Source of the DNA: Rugalucina vietnamica
Lineage: Eukaryota > Mollusca > Bivalvia > Lucinida > Lucinidae
Length of the DNA: 64,000 nt
Assembly: GCA_964017185.1 (NCBI GenBank)
Contig: OZ024884.1
Coordinates: forward strand, 12,129,548-12,193,547
Direction of reading: 5' to 3'
Made by a program: the position numbers and the translations under genes. The notes below the pieces were generated by a model, which searched no databases, was not told where the DNA came from, and saw only the letters and a program-made list of their open reading frames with translations. Shown piece by piece: positions 10,641 through 23,165 of this stretch (position 1 is its first letter; every line of letters begins with the position of its first letter).

Positions 10641-13496
10641 TTATGACTGCAATGTTAATCATGGCGAGTTATTTTTCATAACTTACTGCACGTGCAGTGT
10701 CTAGGGCAGTATAGAAAATACTTTCACACCTGTCTGGAGGTAAGGAAAGTACTTTCACACCTGCCTGGAGGTAAGTAACTTTCCTTACCCCCAGACAAGT
10801 GTTGAAAGTGACATTCCTACTTTCCGACAGCTGATAAAAGTTCCACAAAAGCGTGGCCATGCCATTTCGACTCGGACTTCCATCCCAATGTAACTGCTTT
10901 AAAAGCCTTGTTTGAGTAGTACTGAATTAAGGATTTGCCCAGTGCGCATGCATATCGATTGCAGTGCACTGATCGGACTGGGCAGTTGCATTGAGATGTG
11001 TGTCTTCTCGAGTTGGAACACTGCTGGGAATCATGTGACCGCAAATGTTTCCATATACACCAAAATGTAAACAAATGACGTCATCAGTTTTGTTTTCTTT
11101 CCAAATAACTTCAAGATACGCCTGTTGATTTTTATGCCACCTAGTGCATTCCATGGACAACCCTATTTGGAAGAATTTGAGCCATTGTTTGTGGCATTTC
11201 ACCTGGCCAGTGTTTCAAACACTTCAAAAATTCACTTAAAATACGCTGTTACCCTACACACATAAGCTTTATTTCCTTCAATATCTTAAATATTAAATGT
11301 TAATCATTACACTGAAATTCATTACATACTGCTGTGGTATTATAAAAACGTGGGAAGTTTTTTTCATAACGGATAAAACCAAATTCTGCAATTTTACGAG
11401 CAGATTACTTTGCTAGATACCATGTACACAGCAAACCAAATTGATTCCTTCCACACAAACAAATTGTGTTCTTATTTTCTGTCAGTTTAATAATTATTAA
11501 ATTTTAAGTAGATGAATTTTGGCTCTCTAAAATTGATTAGGTCCAATACATGACGGACATAGCCATGTTATCGCTAGTTCAGAAAGTACTAGATCATACA
11601 AACTGTGTGACTCTTTACCACTCATATCCATCAATGGTCTTTTAAATGTTTCATGTTGAATACCTTTTTCTTTCTTCATTTCTTTATTTACTATACCCGA
11701 CAAAATTAGAAACGTAATGATGCCATTAACCAATTTTCCATAAAGCTCATAAGAATTAACAAAATTTTATGCATTCCAATTCATAGATATGCTATTCGAT
11801 CACACTTTTGAACAATGGGCAAAAACTGTGCTTCAAAAATTAGCCATCAACCAGGTGGGGGTCATATGTTAAGTCACTTTAAAATTGCACCTTTTTTTAC
11901 CCTCACTTTGGTATTTGCTTTAGATGTTTAGAATCTTTTGAGTACACTTCAACGACCCCAGACACACACTCTTTGCATCTTTTATTCTCATTTTGTTCAA
12001 ACATGGACTCTTAAAGGGAAAGGCAAGGTTAAAACACAATGCATCTTAAATAAAAGTAGGTGCCTCTCTTAACAATTTGGTACAACTTTTATTAAAATCA
12101 GATGGATATTGAGAATGTTGTGTTGGTTTGAATATACATTAATCAAATTTCTGTTAAAAGATGCGGCCATCTTGGATATTCATTAGGCTTAATGCCGTCA
12201 TAAATTTCTACTTAAATATGCATAATTAATAATAATGAAACCTTATTAATATTTTACTGTTAATTTTTGTTACACTGGTTTGTACTATTGATTTACTATC
12301 AATTTTGGACGTATACCTCCATAAAAAATTTGAAATATAGAATTTATTCATTGTTTATGGTTTTACAATTTTCTAATTAAATATTCACTTCGTTCCAAAA
12401 CTTCAAATCACAATATCTCACTTAATCCTTGACCGATTTGAACAAAATTTGCACCAAAATGTTTCTTAGATCAGACCTTGAGTTTAAAAGGTATTGTCGT
12501 TGAACGTTCTCCTTTAAGGCTTGGTAGCTCTTGTTTTAACCTTAATTTAAACAAAAATGCTTACTGTAGCTAAACCGTATAAGCCATGAAAAGTTTTAGG
12601 CCAACTTTTATTAGCTGTACCGATCAAGAGCGATCAAATTAGAACGATTCAAGTGGGTAATGATCAGGAAAAGGCGCAATCATAATGAAATTCCTATTGT
12701 TTATGAGAACACTGTTTGCGCAATGTCGGCGTTTAGTGTATGCATAGCTTTTAGCGTCGTTTTGTTTTGATTTTCCAATGACGTTGCAAGCTGTAGAATC
12801 TTATTTTGTTTGTTTCTGCATAATTAAGTCCTAAAGCGGGTAAACATATTGTTCATTTTTATTTTAAATTAGTTATGCGACAATTGATATACCCTAATTC
12901 GTGTATAAGGTTAATTACATGTGAAAACGGTTATTTCGCTGTTGATGACGTCGCATTAATATACGCGACGTCAGTGCAACGTTTGACATTAAAACGAAAA
13001 AGGCGGGAATATTGAACGGGTTTTCTCTAAATCTTCCAACGCAATTTGATGACCCCCACTTTTTATTTCAACTTTTGAATGGTTACAGCGTTTCATATCT
13101 ATTGGTTTAATTAAATTAAAATCATATGTGTAGTTTAGGAGATATCGCAAAAATACATAGTTTTTCCAGATTTGAAAACATGGCGGGAAAGTTAATTTTG
13201 CTTGTAATCTCCTCAGTTTAAAAGCAAATAGTATCAAAATTTAAGAAAATAACACTGATCGTATGTTTAAAGTGTTTAATATGCAAAAATAACACATATA
13301 TTAAAACACATGTCCGCTACGAACGCAAATTTCTGAAATGCACGAGAAACATTAAAAAAGTTCTGATACCATGGAAACGAGGCCGGTGACATCCCACTTT
13401 TATTTCGATTTTAGTCCAAGGATACAATTATCTTGAAGCATGTGAAGTTTCATGAAAATCATATGCGGGAGTTTAATAATTATGTTTCCCTTTAAG
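10641..13496. other. no supported gene; possible diverged element
   Basis: At 10669-11202 two overlapping - strand frames stay open (85 and 91 codons), but neither shows a domain or splice context. From about 12012 to 13492 the sequence is bounded by CTTAAAGGGAAA and its reverse complement TTTCCCTTTAAG, which could be the ends of an old ~1.48-kb insertion. The inner sequence shows no recognisable arm pairing. Confidence 0.3.
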
Positions 13497-13715
13497 CCGA
13501 ATGAGCAGCTATTTCCAATAAGTGCAAAACAGTAACCCGAACTTAACCAAAACTATGAAAACGTACATAAGGTTCAAACAGCACAAAAATTCGACTCCAA
13601 AACATAAAACAAATAGAACCACAATAGAAGTATCGCCTTGGAACAATCAGTAATACAAAAAAATGCTGGGGGCCTTAAACCAGTTTTTAGAGTCTCTCAA
13701 AGACAAGTTCACTCG
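13497..13715 (+). repeat. dispersed repeat (Family Q), copy 2
   Basis: Carries the 3' blocks of the family: CCGAATGAGCAGCTATTTCC, GTAACCCGAACTTAACC, GAAAACGTACATAAGGTTCA and GAAGTATCGCCTTGGAACAA. It shares the last block with copy 1. Confidence 0.6.
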
Positions 13716-14214
13716 CTTCTAAATTAATGCAAAAAGTATCAGTTAGCTTTTTGCACATATCAAAAACTTCTCCTTACCTTTTTATACTGACTTTTGACAT
13801 GTAAAAGCATATACTTTTCTACCGTCAAGAGCGCCATGTGCCCCAGAAAATGAACATACGCACAGTTTAATTCAACAGTTCTTGACAGAAAATTTGCAGA
13901 ATACGCACCAATTCTTCACATGTCAAAAATACACACTTGAATCTTGGTACCGTTTTTATATATTAAAAAAACGTTCTTCACAGATGTGATGAATACGTAC
14001 AAATTCTTCACACGACAATGATAAAAACGTATTAAATTGGAGCATACATGATACCCAAAAACTTATCGAAACTGGCATACGCAAAATTAATGTCACATTT
14101 CTCAAAATTAATGTGGAGTACATGGGTGTAAAATTTGCGATATGTTAAATGTGCGTGTCCGACAAACCTGCATTTTATCTGGCGCAGTGCATCTAGTTTG
14201 AAAGTAGCTTGTCT

Positions 14215-14825
14215 GTTTCAGGTCATGTTACGCGCATGGAACTTATTCGAAACGTATAAGACACACACCCGGGACACACCGAACTTCTAGAAAGTTTTTA
14301 AGCATGTTTGTTTTTTTTGTTTTTTTTTTTGGGGGGGGGAAACGCGCCTTGAGCGCGCAGCGACTTACAGCGACGTATATCGACGTGCAACAAGCGTACA
14401 CCAAGCGTAAAAAAACGCGCGTTTAACGCGCTTCTAACGTGTCTCCAACGTGCTCCTGGCGTTTTTTGAATTTTACATTTTTGTCGACACGCCCGGCGCG
14501 CGTTTGGATTATACGCTAGTGTGTGACTGCTGTTTAAAATAGCAGAATAAGCCAACGCGCGCCGGGCGTGTTGACAAAAATGTAAACTTTGAATGATTCA
14601 ACCTACGTCAGGAGCACGTCGGAGACACATTAGAAACGCGCTGCATGTGCGTTTTTGGTGTACGCTTGGTGTACGCTGGGTATACGCTGATATACGTCGC
14701 TAAAGGTCGGTACACGCTCTAGGCACGTTTGTGTTTAAGCATGCTTAAAATTTTTCCAGAAGCTGGGCGTGTCTTGTGCGAATGTCTTTTACGTTTCGAA
14801 TAAGTTCCATGCGCGTTACAGGCGC
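14215..14825. mobile_element. short-word foldback element H1 (TACGC/ACGCG words)
   Basis: A ~610-bp imperfect palindrome. The outer arms read GCGCATGGAACTTATTCGAA at 14232 and its mirror near 14795-14815; the centre is near 14530 (GACTGCTGTTTAAAATAGCAG). Both arms are made largely of reiterated words such as GCGTACACCAAGCGTA, GTACGCTTGGTGTACGC and ACGCGC. Parts of the same family lie at 23.2-23.4, 34.6, 35.3, 36.4 and 36.8 kb, often with CAGTCACACATTAGCGTATAA at the edge. No coding capacity. Confidence 0.75.
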
Positions 14826-15034
14826 GTTGAATACGCTATGAACGCATTTGGTGCACGTGTTATGCACGCTAGTGTACGCCACATGCGTTTTCAGATTTTA
14901 TGAGATATTGCTTCCGTAGCGTGCCCTAAGCGTTTGTGAGACGCGCGTTGAACGTTTGCTGTGCGCCTGTAGCACATGCTTAGCGCGTCTGGGAAGTAAC
15001 ACAAACGTACTTCAACACTTTGAGATTTTTGTAT

Positions 15035-15100
15035 AGTCGGCCATGCTTAATTCCTACGATAACTCATGATGGCATTTTTTGTTAATGCTCGGCATCCAGG
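15035..15100 (-). repeat. short repeat shared with 23.2 kb, inverted
   Basis: GGATGCCGAGCATTAACAAA and GGAATTAAGCATGGCCGACTA (split here by a few differing bases) occur in the same order on the opposite strand at 23165-23240. It lies just beyond the 3' end of the RTE-like LINE and next to the H1 foldback. Confidence 0.65.
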
Positions 15101-15157
15101 CTAGAAATATTCCTTAGGCTGTGATAGTTCGTCTCTCACTAATGAGAAAGACCATCA

Positions 15158-18100
15158 TTATTTCTTGAATAGTGCCGATGTGTGTTGGTGAGTTCTTTGA
15201 TGGCTGACTAGGCCAATTCTGGCTCTAAACTGTCGGTTGCAAGTAGAGCAAGTCAATGTCATAGAGTCTGATGGTGGCACATTTGTTTTGGCTTTGCGCT
15301 CTCTTCGCTTTCTTTCAGCTTCACAGATTCTCTTCTTTTCATAAAGAGCTGCTCCTTTGTTGATGAGACCTCGCCACTTTGATCGCTCCTGTGCAGTCTG
15401 TTCCCAGGACCCCATTGGTATTTCGAAATCCTTCAGAGAGGCTTTGAGGGTGTCTTTGTAGCGTTTCTTCTGGCCACCTTGAGAGCGCTTTCCCTCCTGT
15501 AGTTCTCCATAGAAAACTTTCTTTGGAAGTCGCGCATCAGGCATTCTTATAACATGGCCAGTCCATCTTAGCTGTGCTAGCTTTAAGACTGTATGCATGC
15601 TTTGCATCCCTGCTTTCGCCAGGACCTCTGTGTCTGGAATCTTGTCCTGCCACTTGATTTTTAACAACTTTCTCAAACAGCTTAAGTGGAAATGGTTAAG
15701 TCTCTTTGCATGGCGTTGGTATACTGTCCAGGTCTCACCTGCATACAAGAGGGTTGGCAGTACCACAGCCTTGTAGACTTTCAGCTTGGTGTCAAGCTTG
15801 ATTCCATTTCGCTCCCAGACATTTGCACGGAGTCGTCCGAATGCCACACTAGCCTTTGCAATTCTGGCAGTGATCTCATCATCAATATGCACTGCTCTGG
15901 AGAGAGTGCTTCCCAGGTAGGTGAACTTGTCAACAACTTTCAGTTTTTGCCCATTCACAGTGATGGTTGGTTCATTATATGGCTTTCCGGGCGCTGGTTG
16001 GTGTACAACCTCTGTCTTTTTTGTGCTGATTGTGAGATCATAGTTATCACATGACTGTGAGACTTGATCCATGGCTCTTTGCATTTTTGCCTCTGTGCTG
16101 GCATTCTTATCCATATCATCTGCATAGAGGAGCTCATCTAGCACATCAGTCTGGACCTTAGTTTTGGCTTGCAACCTTCTGAGGTTGAATATGTTGCCAT
16201 CAAAACGGTACCTGATTGGAAAACCAGTGTCACTGTCCTGAAAAGCATCCATAAGCATGGCAGAAAACATCATGCTGAACAGTGTTGGTGCCAGAACACA
16301 GCCTTGTTTGACCCCATTTGTTACTTCAAATGGTTCAGAGAACTCTCCATCATTTTGCACACGTGCCTGCATGCCATCATGAAACTGCCGCACCATTGCT
16401 ATGAATCTGGGTGGACAGCCAAACTTGGCCATGATTTTCCAGAGTCCATCACGACTAACAGTGTCAAAAGCTTTGGTGAGGTCAACAAACGTCATGTATA
16501 GATCTACATTCTGTTCTTGGCATTTCTCCTGAAGCTGTCTTGCTGTGAAGATCATGTCTATTGTCCCTCTGTCTTTTCTGAATCCACATTGACTTTCTGG
16601 GATAAGTCCCGTCTGATCAAGATGAACATTCAGACGATTCAACAGAATTTTTGCAAGTATCTTCCCAGCAATTGATAGGAGGGAGATGCCTCTGTGATTG
16701 TCACAGACTTGAGGATTTCCTTTCCGCTTGTATAGGTGGATTATGGATGCATCCTTAAATTCTTGTGGGATAGCCTCCTTTCTCCACATACAGTGAAACA
16801 ACTCTGTCAGTTTCTCTGCCATGGGTAGCCCCCCAGCCTTGTAAACTTCGGCAGGAATTGCATCTGCACCTGGGGCTTTGCCAGATGATAGTTGTTGAAC
16901 TGCTTTTCTTGTTTCCGTAACGGTAGGAAATTCATCTAACAGAACATTGCACTCTATCTGTGGAAGTCTGTCGATTGCATCCTCATTGATGCTTGATGGT
17001 CGATTAAGCACACTACTGAAGTGTTCTGCCCACCTTTCCAAGATAGCTTCTTTATCTGTGAGAAGAGTGTTTCCATCTGCACTGAGCAATGTGGTGGCTC
17101 CAGAACTCTTTGGACCATAAATGGTTTTCAGTGCATCATGAAATTTCTTCATATCCTTTCTATCCGCAAAAGACTGAATTTCTTCTGTTTTCTTCCTCAG
17201 CCAGGAATCTTGCATGTCCCTAAGCTTGGTCTGGACTGTCTTACAAATGTTGCTGTAGGCTGCTTTCTTTGATACTGAGCTAGTATCATCTTGATGTGCC
17301 TTGTGCAATCGGTGCTTTTCTTCAAGAAGCCTCTGAATTTCGTCATCATTCTCATCAAACCAGTCTTGATGTTTGCGAGATGGATGGCCTAAGGTGCTTG
17401 CAGCTGAAGAAAGAACTGTTTTATGGAAAACTGTCCAGTTTTCTTCGGGGTTCTCTGAACTGAGATTCATTGCATCCAGTTGGTTGCAAATGTCTGTTAA
17501 GAAATCTTGTCTCATGCTGTCTTTATTCAGCTTTGAGACATCCAGTCTCTTAGGAGCTTTCTTGCCTTGAGGTCGCCTCGCAGGCTGTATTCTTAGGTTG
17601 AGTTTGCTGACAACCAGTCTATGATCTGTCCAGCAGTCTGCACCACACATAGTCTTTGTCACTTTAACATCCTGCCTGTCTGTTCTCCGCACTATGACAT
17701 AGTCTATGAGATGCCAGTGTTTGGAACGGGGATGCATCCAGGATGTTTTGTTCCTATTAGGTAGACGGAAGACTGTGTTGGTGATTAGAAGGTCATGTTC
17801 AGCACACTTCCTGAGAAGCAAGAGACCATTGCTGTTGCACTTTCCAACCCCTTCTGGACCTATAACTCCTTCCCAGGTCTGGTGGTCTGTACCCACTCTG
17901 GCATTAAAGTCGCCAAGAAGGATAAGCTTGTCTGTGCGGGGTGTTGCAGAAATAACATTGTCTAGGTCATCATAGAACTTGTCCTTGACCTCATCTGGAT
18001 TGGTCATTGTGGGTGCATAAGCACTGACAATAGTTGCATGTTTATTGCCTGACAGAGGAAGTCTCAATGTCATTAGACGGTCATTAATGCCTTTTGGCAA

Positions 18101-18437
18101 TCCTGACAGCTTACCAACAAGTTCTGTTTTGATGGCAAAGCCAACTCCTGCTTCACGCCTCTCTTCACTTTTGCGACCACTCCAGAAGAAGGTGTATCCA
18201 GCACCAACTTCTTTGATCTCCCCAACATCTGCGAACCGAGTCTCACTCAATGCAGCTATCTGTATATCATACCTCCCAAGTTCTCTGCCCACAAGGGCCG
18301 TTCTACGCTGTGGTCTATCTGACCCAGCATTGTCCATTAAAGTACGCACATTCCATGCGCCAATCCGTAAGGGGATTACTCTAGCTTTTTTCTTTGTATT
18401 TCGACCGCTTAAGGGGATCCCCGCTGATCGCGGTTAA
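15158..18437 (-). mobile_element. RTE/CFDP2-like LINE, long open frame (endonuclease, reverse transcriptase, zinc finger)
   Basis: A 1,063-codon frame (18349 to 15158) without internal stop. Residue ~20-245 is an exonuclease-endonuclease-phosphatase domain: ALSETRF, LLGDFNARVG (~145), HWHLIDYVIV and WTDHRLVVS (~240). Residues ~480-780 are the reverse transcriptase, with SSGKAPGADAIPAEVYK, VCDNHRGISLLSIAGKILAK, FRKDRGTIDMIF, FVDLTKAFDTV, GVKQGCVLAPTLF and catalytic LLYADDM (~744). Then come a thumb/connection region (LLYAGETWTVY, LRWTGHVIRMPD) and, at ~1031-1051, a C2H2 finger (CSTC...HQRTH). The frame continues upstream in phase to a stop at about 18440 and there encodes RIGAWNVRTL, the first endonuclease strand, so the element's protein begins above the first ATG (near 18337). 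The catalytic motifs look intact. I place it near RTE and the domesticated CFDP2 endonuclease from motif memory. Confidence 0.9.
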
Positions 18438-19016
18438 CCAGCCAGGGGGTTTGAAGCAGGCAATTGTTTAGGGCACCTTTTCTAGCCCCTTCCCCATGCT
18501 ACGGGGGTGAGCAGTGCGGTCCTAAATAGGTCTGCTCAGTCGCTCAGCCGACTGCCGAATTCTGCTTACTGCTTCTCCTCACAGAAAACGACCATTAGAA
18601 CTGAGCCGCCTGTGTGCAGGTCTGCAACTACAGCTCCCAGTGTGTCCTACACCTGCTGCTTCGCCACTCGCCCATCGCCACAGGACTTTGTAGGTATGTG
18701 GGTGCAAGTGTGATGAAATTGTTGTGTATGCAAGTGCTTGTGTGTTGAGAAATAAGATGACATGCGCTATGAAATTGGATTATAGTGAGGAAGAGGTGCG
18801 CAACATCAACCTCACTCTCTAGTCCTCGCCCAGCTGCGCCCAGAGGCAAGACACAGGTCAAGACGTCTGGAGTTGGGTTTGGATGCAGTGGATGACCGTA
18901 ACATCTTTAGTGCCTTGTCACGCTCTGCATGTTCCACAACATGTTGCTGTATCGCTTTCTGAACCGTTGAATCAGGTGATTTCATCCGCTCCATCTACCG
19001 AAACAGTCTTTGCATA
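18438..19016 (-). mobile_element. probable 5' region of the RTE-like LINE
   Basis: Continues upstream of the LINE frame on the same strand with higher GC than the flanks. It includes a 60-codon frame at 18994-18812 rich in charged residues (MERMKSPDSTVQKAIQQHVV...). This may be leader or a remnant of an upstream frame. The exact 5' end was not located. Confidence 0.45.
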
Positions 19017-19059
19017 TCTGGACTAGGCATATCCAGACACACAGGTTTGATTTTGGAGT

Positions 19060-19262
19060 TTCCTTCTCCTAGATGAATTGCTGGCCACAGCTGAAGAGCT
19101 CCATCTACCCTTTCTTAGGTTTTGTTTAGAGACCTGTAAACTCCTAGGAGGACTGTCAACCAAGACTAATGAGTTCCCCCTGCCCAGCTAGATTTTTGTG
19201 TAGAGAACTAGCTTAACTCCTAGATGAGTTGCCTTCCAAGGCTAACGAGCCCCATCTGCACC
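19060..19262. repeat. degenerate ~75-bp tandem repeat, about 2.6 units
   Basis: CTCCTAGATGAATTGCTGGC, CTCCTAGGAGGACTGTCAAC and CTCCTAGATGAGTTGCCTTC start three successive units. Each continues to a TAGAGA(A/C)C.. block. Function unknown. Confidence 0.65.
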
Positions 19263-19344
19263 GCATGACAACAGGTAGTACTGATTACATGTTACAGTAG
19301 CAGTTAAACTGACCTGACTACCATGTACATGTATATTGAAAACA

Positions 19345-19433
19345 TAATTTTTTTTCTGATGAAAATTTTCATTTTTTACAACAGTTACTGAAAAAAAAAT
19401 CTCCATATATTGCATGGGCAAATTTTCATAATG
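19345..19433 (+). mobile_element. Family A MITE, fragment (copy 5)
   Basis: Only the right third is left: GATGAAAATTTTCATTTTTT, then TATATTGCATGGGCAAATTTTC. It sits just outside the large foldback. Confidence 0.7.
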
Positions 19434-19439
19434 ATCTAA

Positions 19440-22400
19440 CTTAGGCTATTACAAACAACATAGGACCGGATGCCAAGCATGAATTTGCGTTTTAAGGTCA
19501 CAGTGAGCTCAAAGGTCAACTAAGTGCATTTTGTAAGAAAAAATAATACTCAATTTCATAATATGTACTTTTTTGTCACGAAAATGTCAGAATATAAATT
19601 AAAACAGCTGCCAGTATATATGGATTGACTAGGAGGCTCGCCACAATCATTAAAAATTGACACATTGGTTAATACACAGGAAGGGCAGAGGTCAAACTGG
19701 TGCAAATATGCTGAAAATGCTTACAAATACAACACCTTTTTTCATTTATCTTCATTTGCTAATTTAATTATGAGTGAATCAATTGTAAATAGACATAGTG
19801 CTATGCAGAGAGCTAAATATGTAATTAACCTTTGTTTAACGTAGTAAACATGCCGTATTTCTGCTAATAAAGCACCCCATGTAAATCGCATTGTGTCAAT
19901 ACACAATAAAATGCTACAACTAACTTTATCATAAACCTGATCCTGTAAAGTTGCTATGACCTTTTCAATGCACTTCTGTAATCATTTTATGATTCCTGCT
20001 TGTGCCATAAATCTTCTCATAACTGTACATATTGTCCTCAACAATGAACACATTTGCATGATGTAAGATAACATAGTTTCCACGCCCACGTGTGATTCAA
20101 AACTTGGCTGTACTTACAAAATTACTCATATCTAACCAATGCTCTAAACTTCTATGATTGGCCAGACAGTAACGCTAAAATAAATACCTAATATTCAACT
20201 CGTTGAATTTGCTAATTCATGAATATTAATGATTCAAAGTATAAGAAATTTGAGAAAATATCAAAGGGAAATAGGGGATATACGTATAAAAATCACTTTC
20301 ACCAAAGCTGCGTATAGACCTAGAATGATGAAAATAGTATAGAATGAATGCTAAGGAAAGGAAATATCACCCATGAGTCTGGTATAAGAATAATCTGCTC
20401 TTCAATCTCATGAATATTAATGAAAACTTTAGAAATAGGTCCTGGAGAGAAAAAATGGAAACATTAAACGGAGAAACCTACACAATGCCTTGTATCTCGG
20501 CAACCAAAATCACTTGAGTTCTAAATAAATGGCATCAAATGGTTGCTAGGGCAATATTATACCATCTTGACTATACTAAACTATATAAAACATATAAGCA
20601 ATTTGATTTTTATTTTATGAACGTTAATGATATATTAAAAAATGTGAGAAAATCGGGACAAATTTATGTGGTATACATGTAATAGCAAATGTAGCTTAGC
20701 TACTGATAGTCATAGAGGGCTGAAATTGATATCAACTGATTACTTGGACAATCTTCTACAATTTTGTAATCAGATAATATAAATATTTTGATATTTTCGT
20801 AGTATGAATATTAAAAGTATAGAGAAAAATCACCGAATAATGAAGGGTTATACCATTAAGTTTGCATATTTCTAGTCTCGACTACCAATAACCATAGAAA
20901 GCTAAAACTGGTATCTTATAATTGATAGGACAATACTTTATTAACAAAGGCTCAGATATATGAAGCATATTTGTTGGCAACCAAGATGTTATAAGCAATT
21001 TCCTTTGAGCACAATCTTTAATTTTCTGTTGTTTTCTTTTTTTTTATACTTTTACATATCCAATACAATATGGTTTACATGTATCTATAAGACTATATGG
21101 CATTAGTACATTGGTCTAGCATTATATTGATACCATTTTCAGTCTTTTAAGGGCATTTGCAGCCGAGATATATAAATAATTTTGTTGGTATGCCCTCTTC
21201 ATTTTCCGTGATTGTTTTCTTATTAATAAATCCTCATTCATATACGAGTAGATATAAAAATATCTCATATTTTATATAGCTGATTACATGAGTATAGAGC
21301 ATTGTCCTTGCAATATTTTGTTTCCAATGACAGTCGTAGCAATTATTTGATTAAAAAAAACCTTTTGGGCTACCAGTAACCAAGATGCATGTGTTTTGAA
21401 ATGGTTTCTTTCTTAATTCTTTCTGCATTTTTACCGTACTCCATTTTCAAGCGTTTTTTAATGTTAATAAAAAAAACAATGACTCACATATTGTAGATTA
21501 TGTGCTTTAATATTACCCGAGCAACCATTTGATACCATTTTAAGACCTTGGAGCTTTTGGTTGCAGGGATACAAGTCATTTAGTAGATTTACCTGTTTAT
21601 TTTGTTTCATATTTTCCCTCTTATTTCTAACATTTTCATTAATATTCATGAGATTAAAGATCAAATAATTCTTTTATCAGACTTCAGGGTGATTATAATC
21701 ATTGTCTAAGCATTCATTTGAAACCCCTTTCAGTATCCTAGATTTATTCACAGCATTGAGCAATTGATTTTGTATGTATACTCAAAATCTTTTCCATGAT
21801 TTTTGTCCGATTTGTTATTTTCTACATTAAGATTCATGAATAAGATTATTTGAACATTAGGTTTTTATGTATAATTGCTATGTCAAAGCATTTCAATCAG
21901 ACCAATCAAAGTATCTTACATCATATTCTTGGTGGGATATGGGTTTGTTTGTAAGTTCATCCCACACTTTAGAATCACGATTCGTGGGTTGGCATGGAAA
22001 CTATGTGATTTCACATCATGAAAATGTGCTCATTGTTGAGAACAACAATATTCTATGGCATTTAGGTGGTCCCTCAGACCAAACTTGCACCCATAAGAAT
22101 TGTCATAAAGTCCAAGAAAGATCGTTTATAACCTATCTAAAACCCTTAAATGGCAATAGTTTTTCCCTTGTTTTCCCCAGATGTTCAGCATTTTAATCAA
22201 CAGTCATGAATATGCAAATGAGATAATTATCATTTATGCGATTTACATCAATAAATTTGTCATACTGTATTACTGGTGCAATAACAAAATGTGATTATGA
22301 TAGTTTATGATAAAAATCAGTTTATTTATTGCTATATAACCATTTTAAGCATCTTTTAATGTTTTCATTTAAATTCATGAATATGCAAATTAGATAATTT

Positions 22401-23165
22401 GTAGTACTTACCATACGATAAAAGGCCTACGCCTCAGCTTTTACCTAAGACCAGATTCAGTGGTATAGGACTAGTAACAGCAGATATGTGATCAATTTTG
22501 TAGGTACACCCTCATGTTCATGAATCATGTAAACAGTTGCCATGGAAATAATGTATTTTTCATAGTGCAATTGAGCTTATCGTGCACGACAAAAATTCTT
22601 TGCATTTCAGGGGTCCCAATGAACAATTTGGCACTCATGAAAAATTGTCCTGGGGGTGCAAGTTAGGTCAAATTAGCCACCAGGTCATTTTAATTTGCAA
22701 TAAATTGGAACGTTTTTATATACATCAACAATACATACATGTATTGTTTTAAATCAAGTATTTGTAGCGTTCCTTATACGTCGGTGTTGTTATTACTTGG
22801 ATAGATAATATAGCATATTATATTTAAATTTGAAAAGCAAACAGGATCTGAAGTAAATGACTACAAAAATTTACTCCAAATATTGTGCAAGCTACTCTTT
22901 ATTGATTTTGGCAAAAGCTGTATTTGTATCTATCCCATAATAGGCAGTACATTCCTCACATTGTTCTGTTTATTATTCTATTACTGCATGTCTGGTTTTT
23001 ATCATATTTAGCATAATATTTATGACAAATTCGAAAATTAAACAGTTTTTATAATGGAAATGCACCTAGATGACCTTTGACCTCACCGTGACCTTAATTC
23101 AAAGATTCAGACGTGGCATCCGCCCTGGGACACTTTGTCATACCCCAAAGAACATTTCCAGAATG
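19440..23165. mobile_element. very large degenerate foldback (~3.7 kb)
   Basis: The two halves match in inverted orientation. 20403-20580 (CTCATGAATATTAATGAAAA ... ATCAAATGGTTGCTAGGGCA) pairs with 21505-21660. 19493-19533 pairs with 23058-23098 (AAGGTCAC, CAAAGGTCA, GTGCATTT). The centre is near 21.0 kb. Within each arm, blocks of roughly 190 bp recur in diverged form, marked by TCATGAATATTAATG and by GGTATCA...TTG. A 109-codon frame at 21867-22196 lies inside an arm repeat and has no protein character. No transposase was seen. The exact ends are uncertain. Confidence 0.65.
23071..23083 (-). promoter_or_regulatory. DR1 nuclear-receptor-type motif inside the foldback
   Basis: On the - strand reads AGGTCAAAGGTCA, two AGGTCA half-sites spaced by one base, the RXR/HNF4-type DR1 consensus. 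A near match (AGCTCAAAGGTCA) lies at 19506-19518 in the paired arm. Motif match only; occupancy is unknown. Confidence 0.4.

Noticed and set aside
10669-11202. Overlapping - strand frames (up to 91 codons) that looked protein-like
   Set aside because: Composition is mixed and no conserved motif, acceptor or donor could be placed.
16169-18437. Several + strand frames opposite the RTE-like LINE
   Set aside because: They are antisense shadows of the long - strand frame.
21867-22196. A 109-codon + strand frame
   Set aside because: It lies within a degenerate arm repeat of the large foldback; the related block at 22.5 kb is not open.
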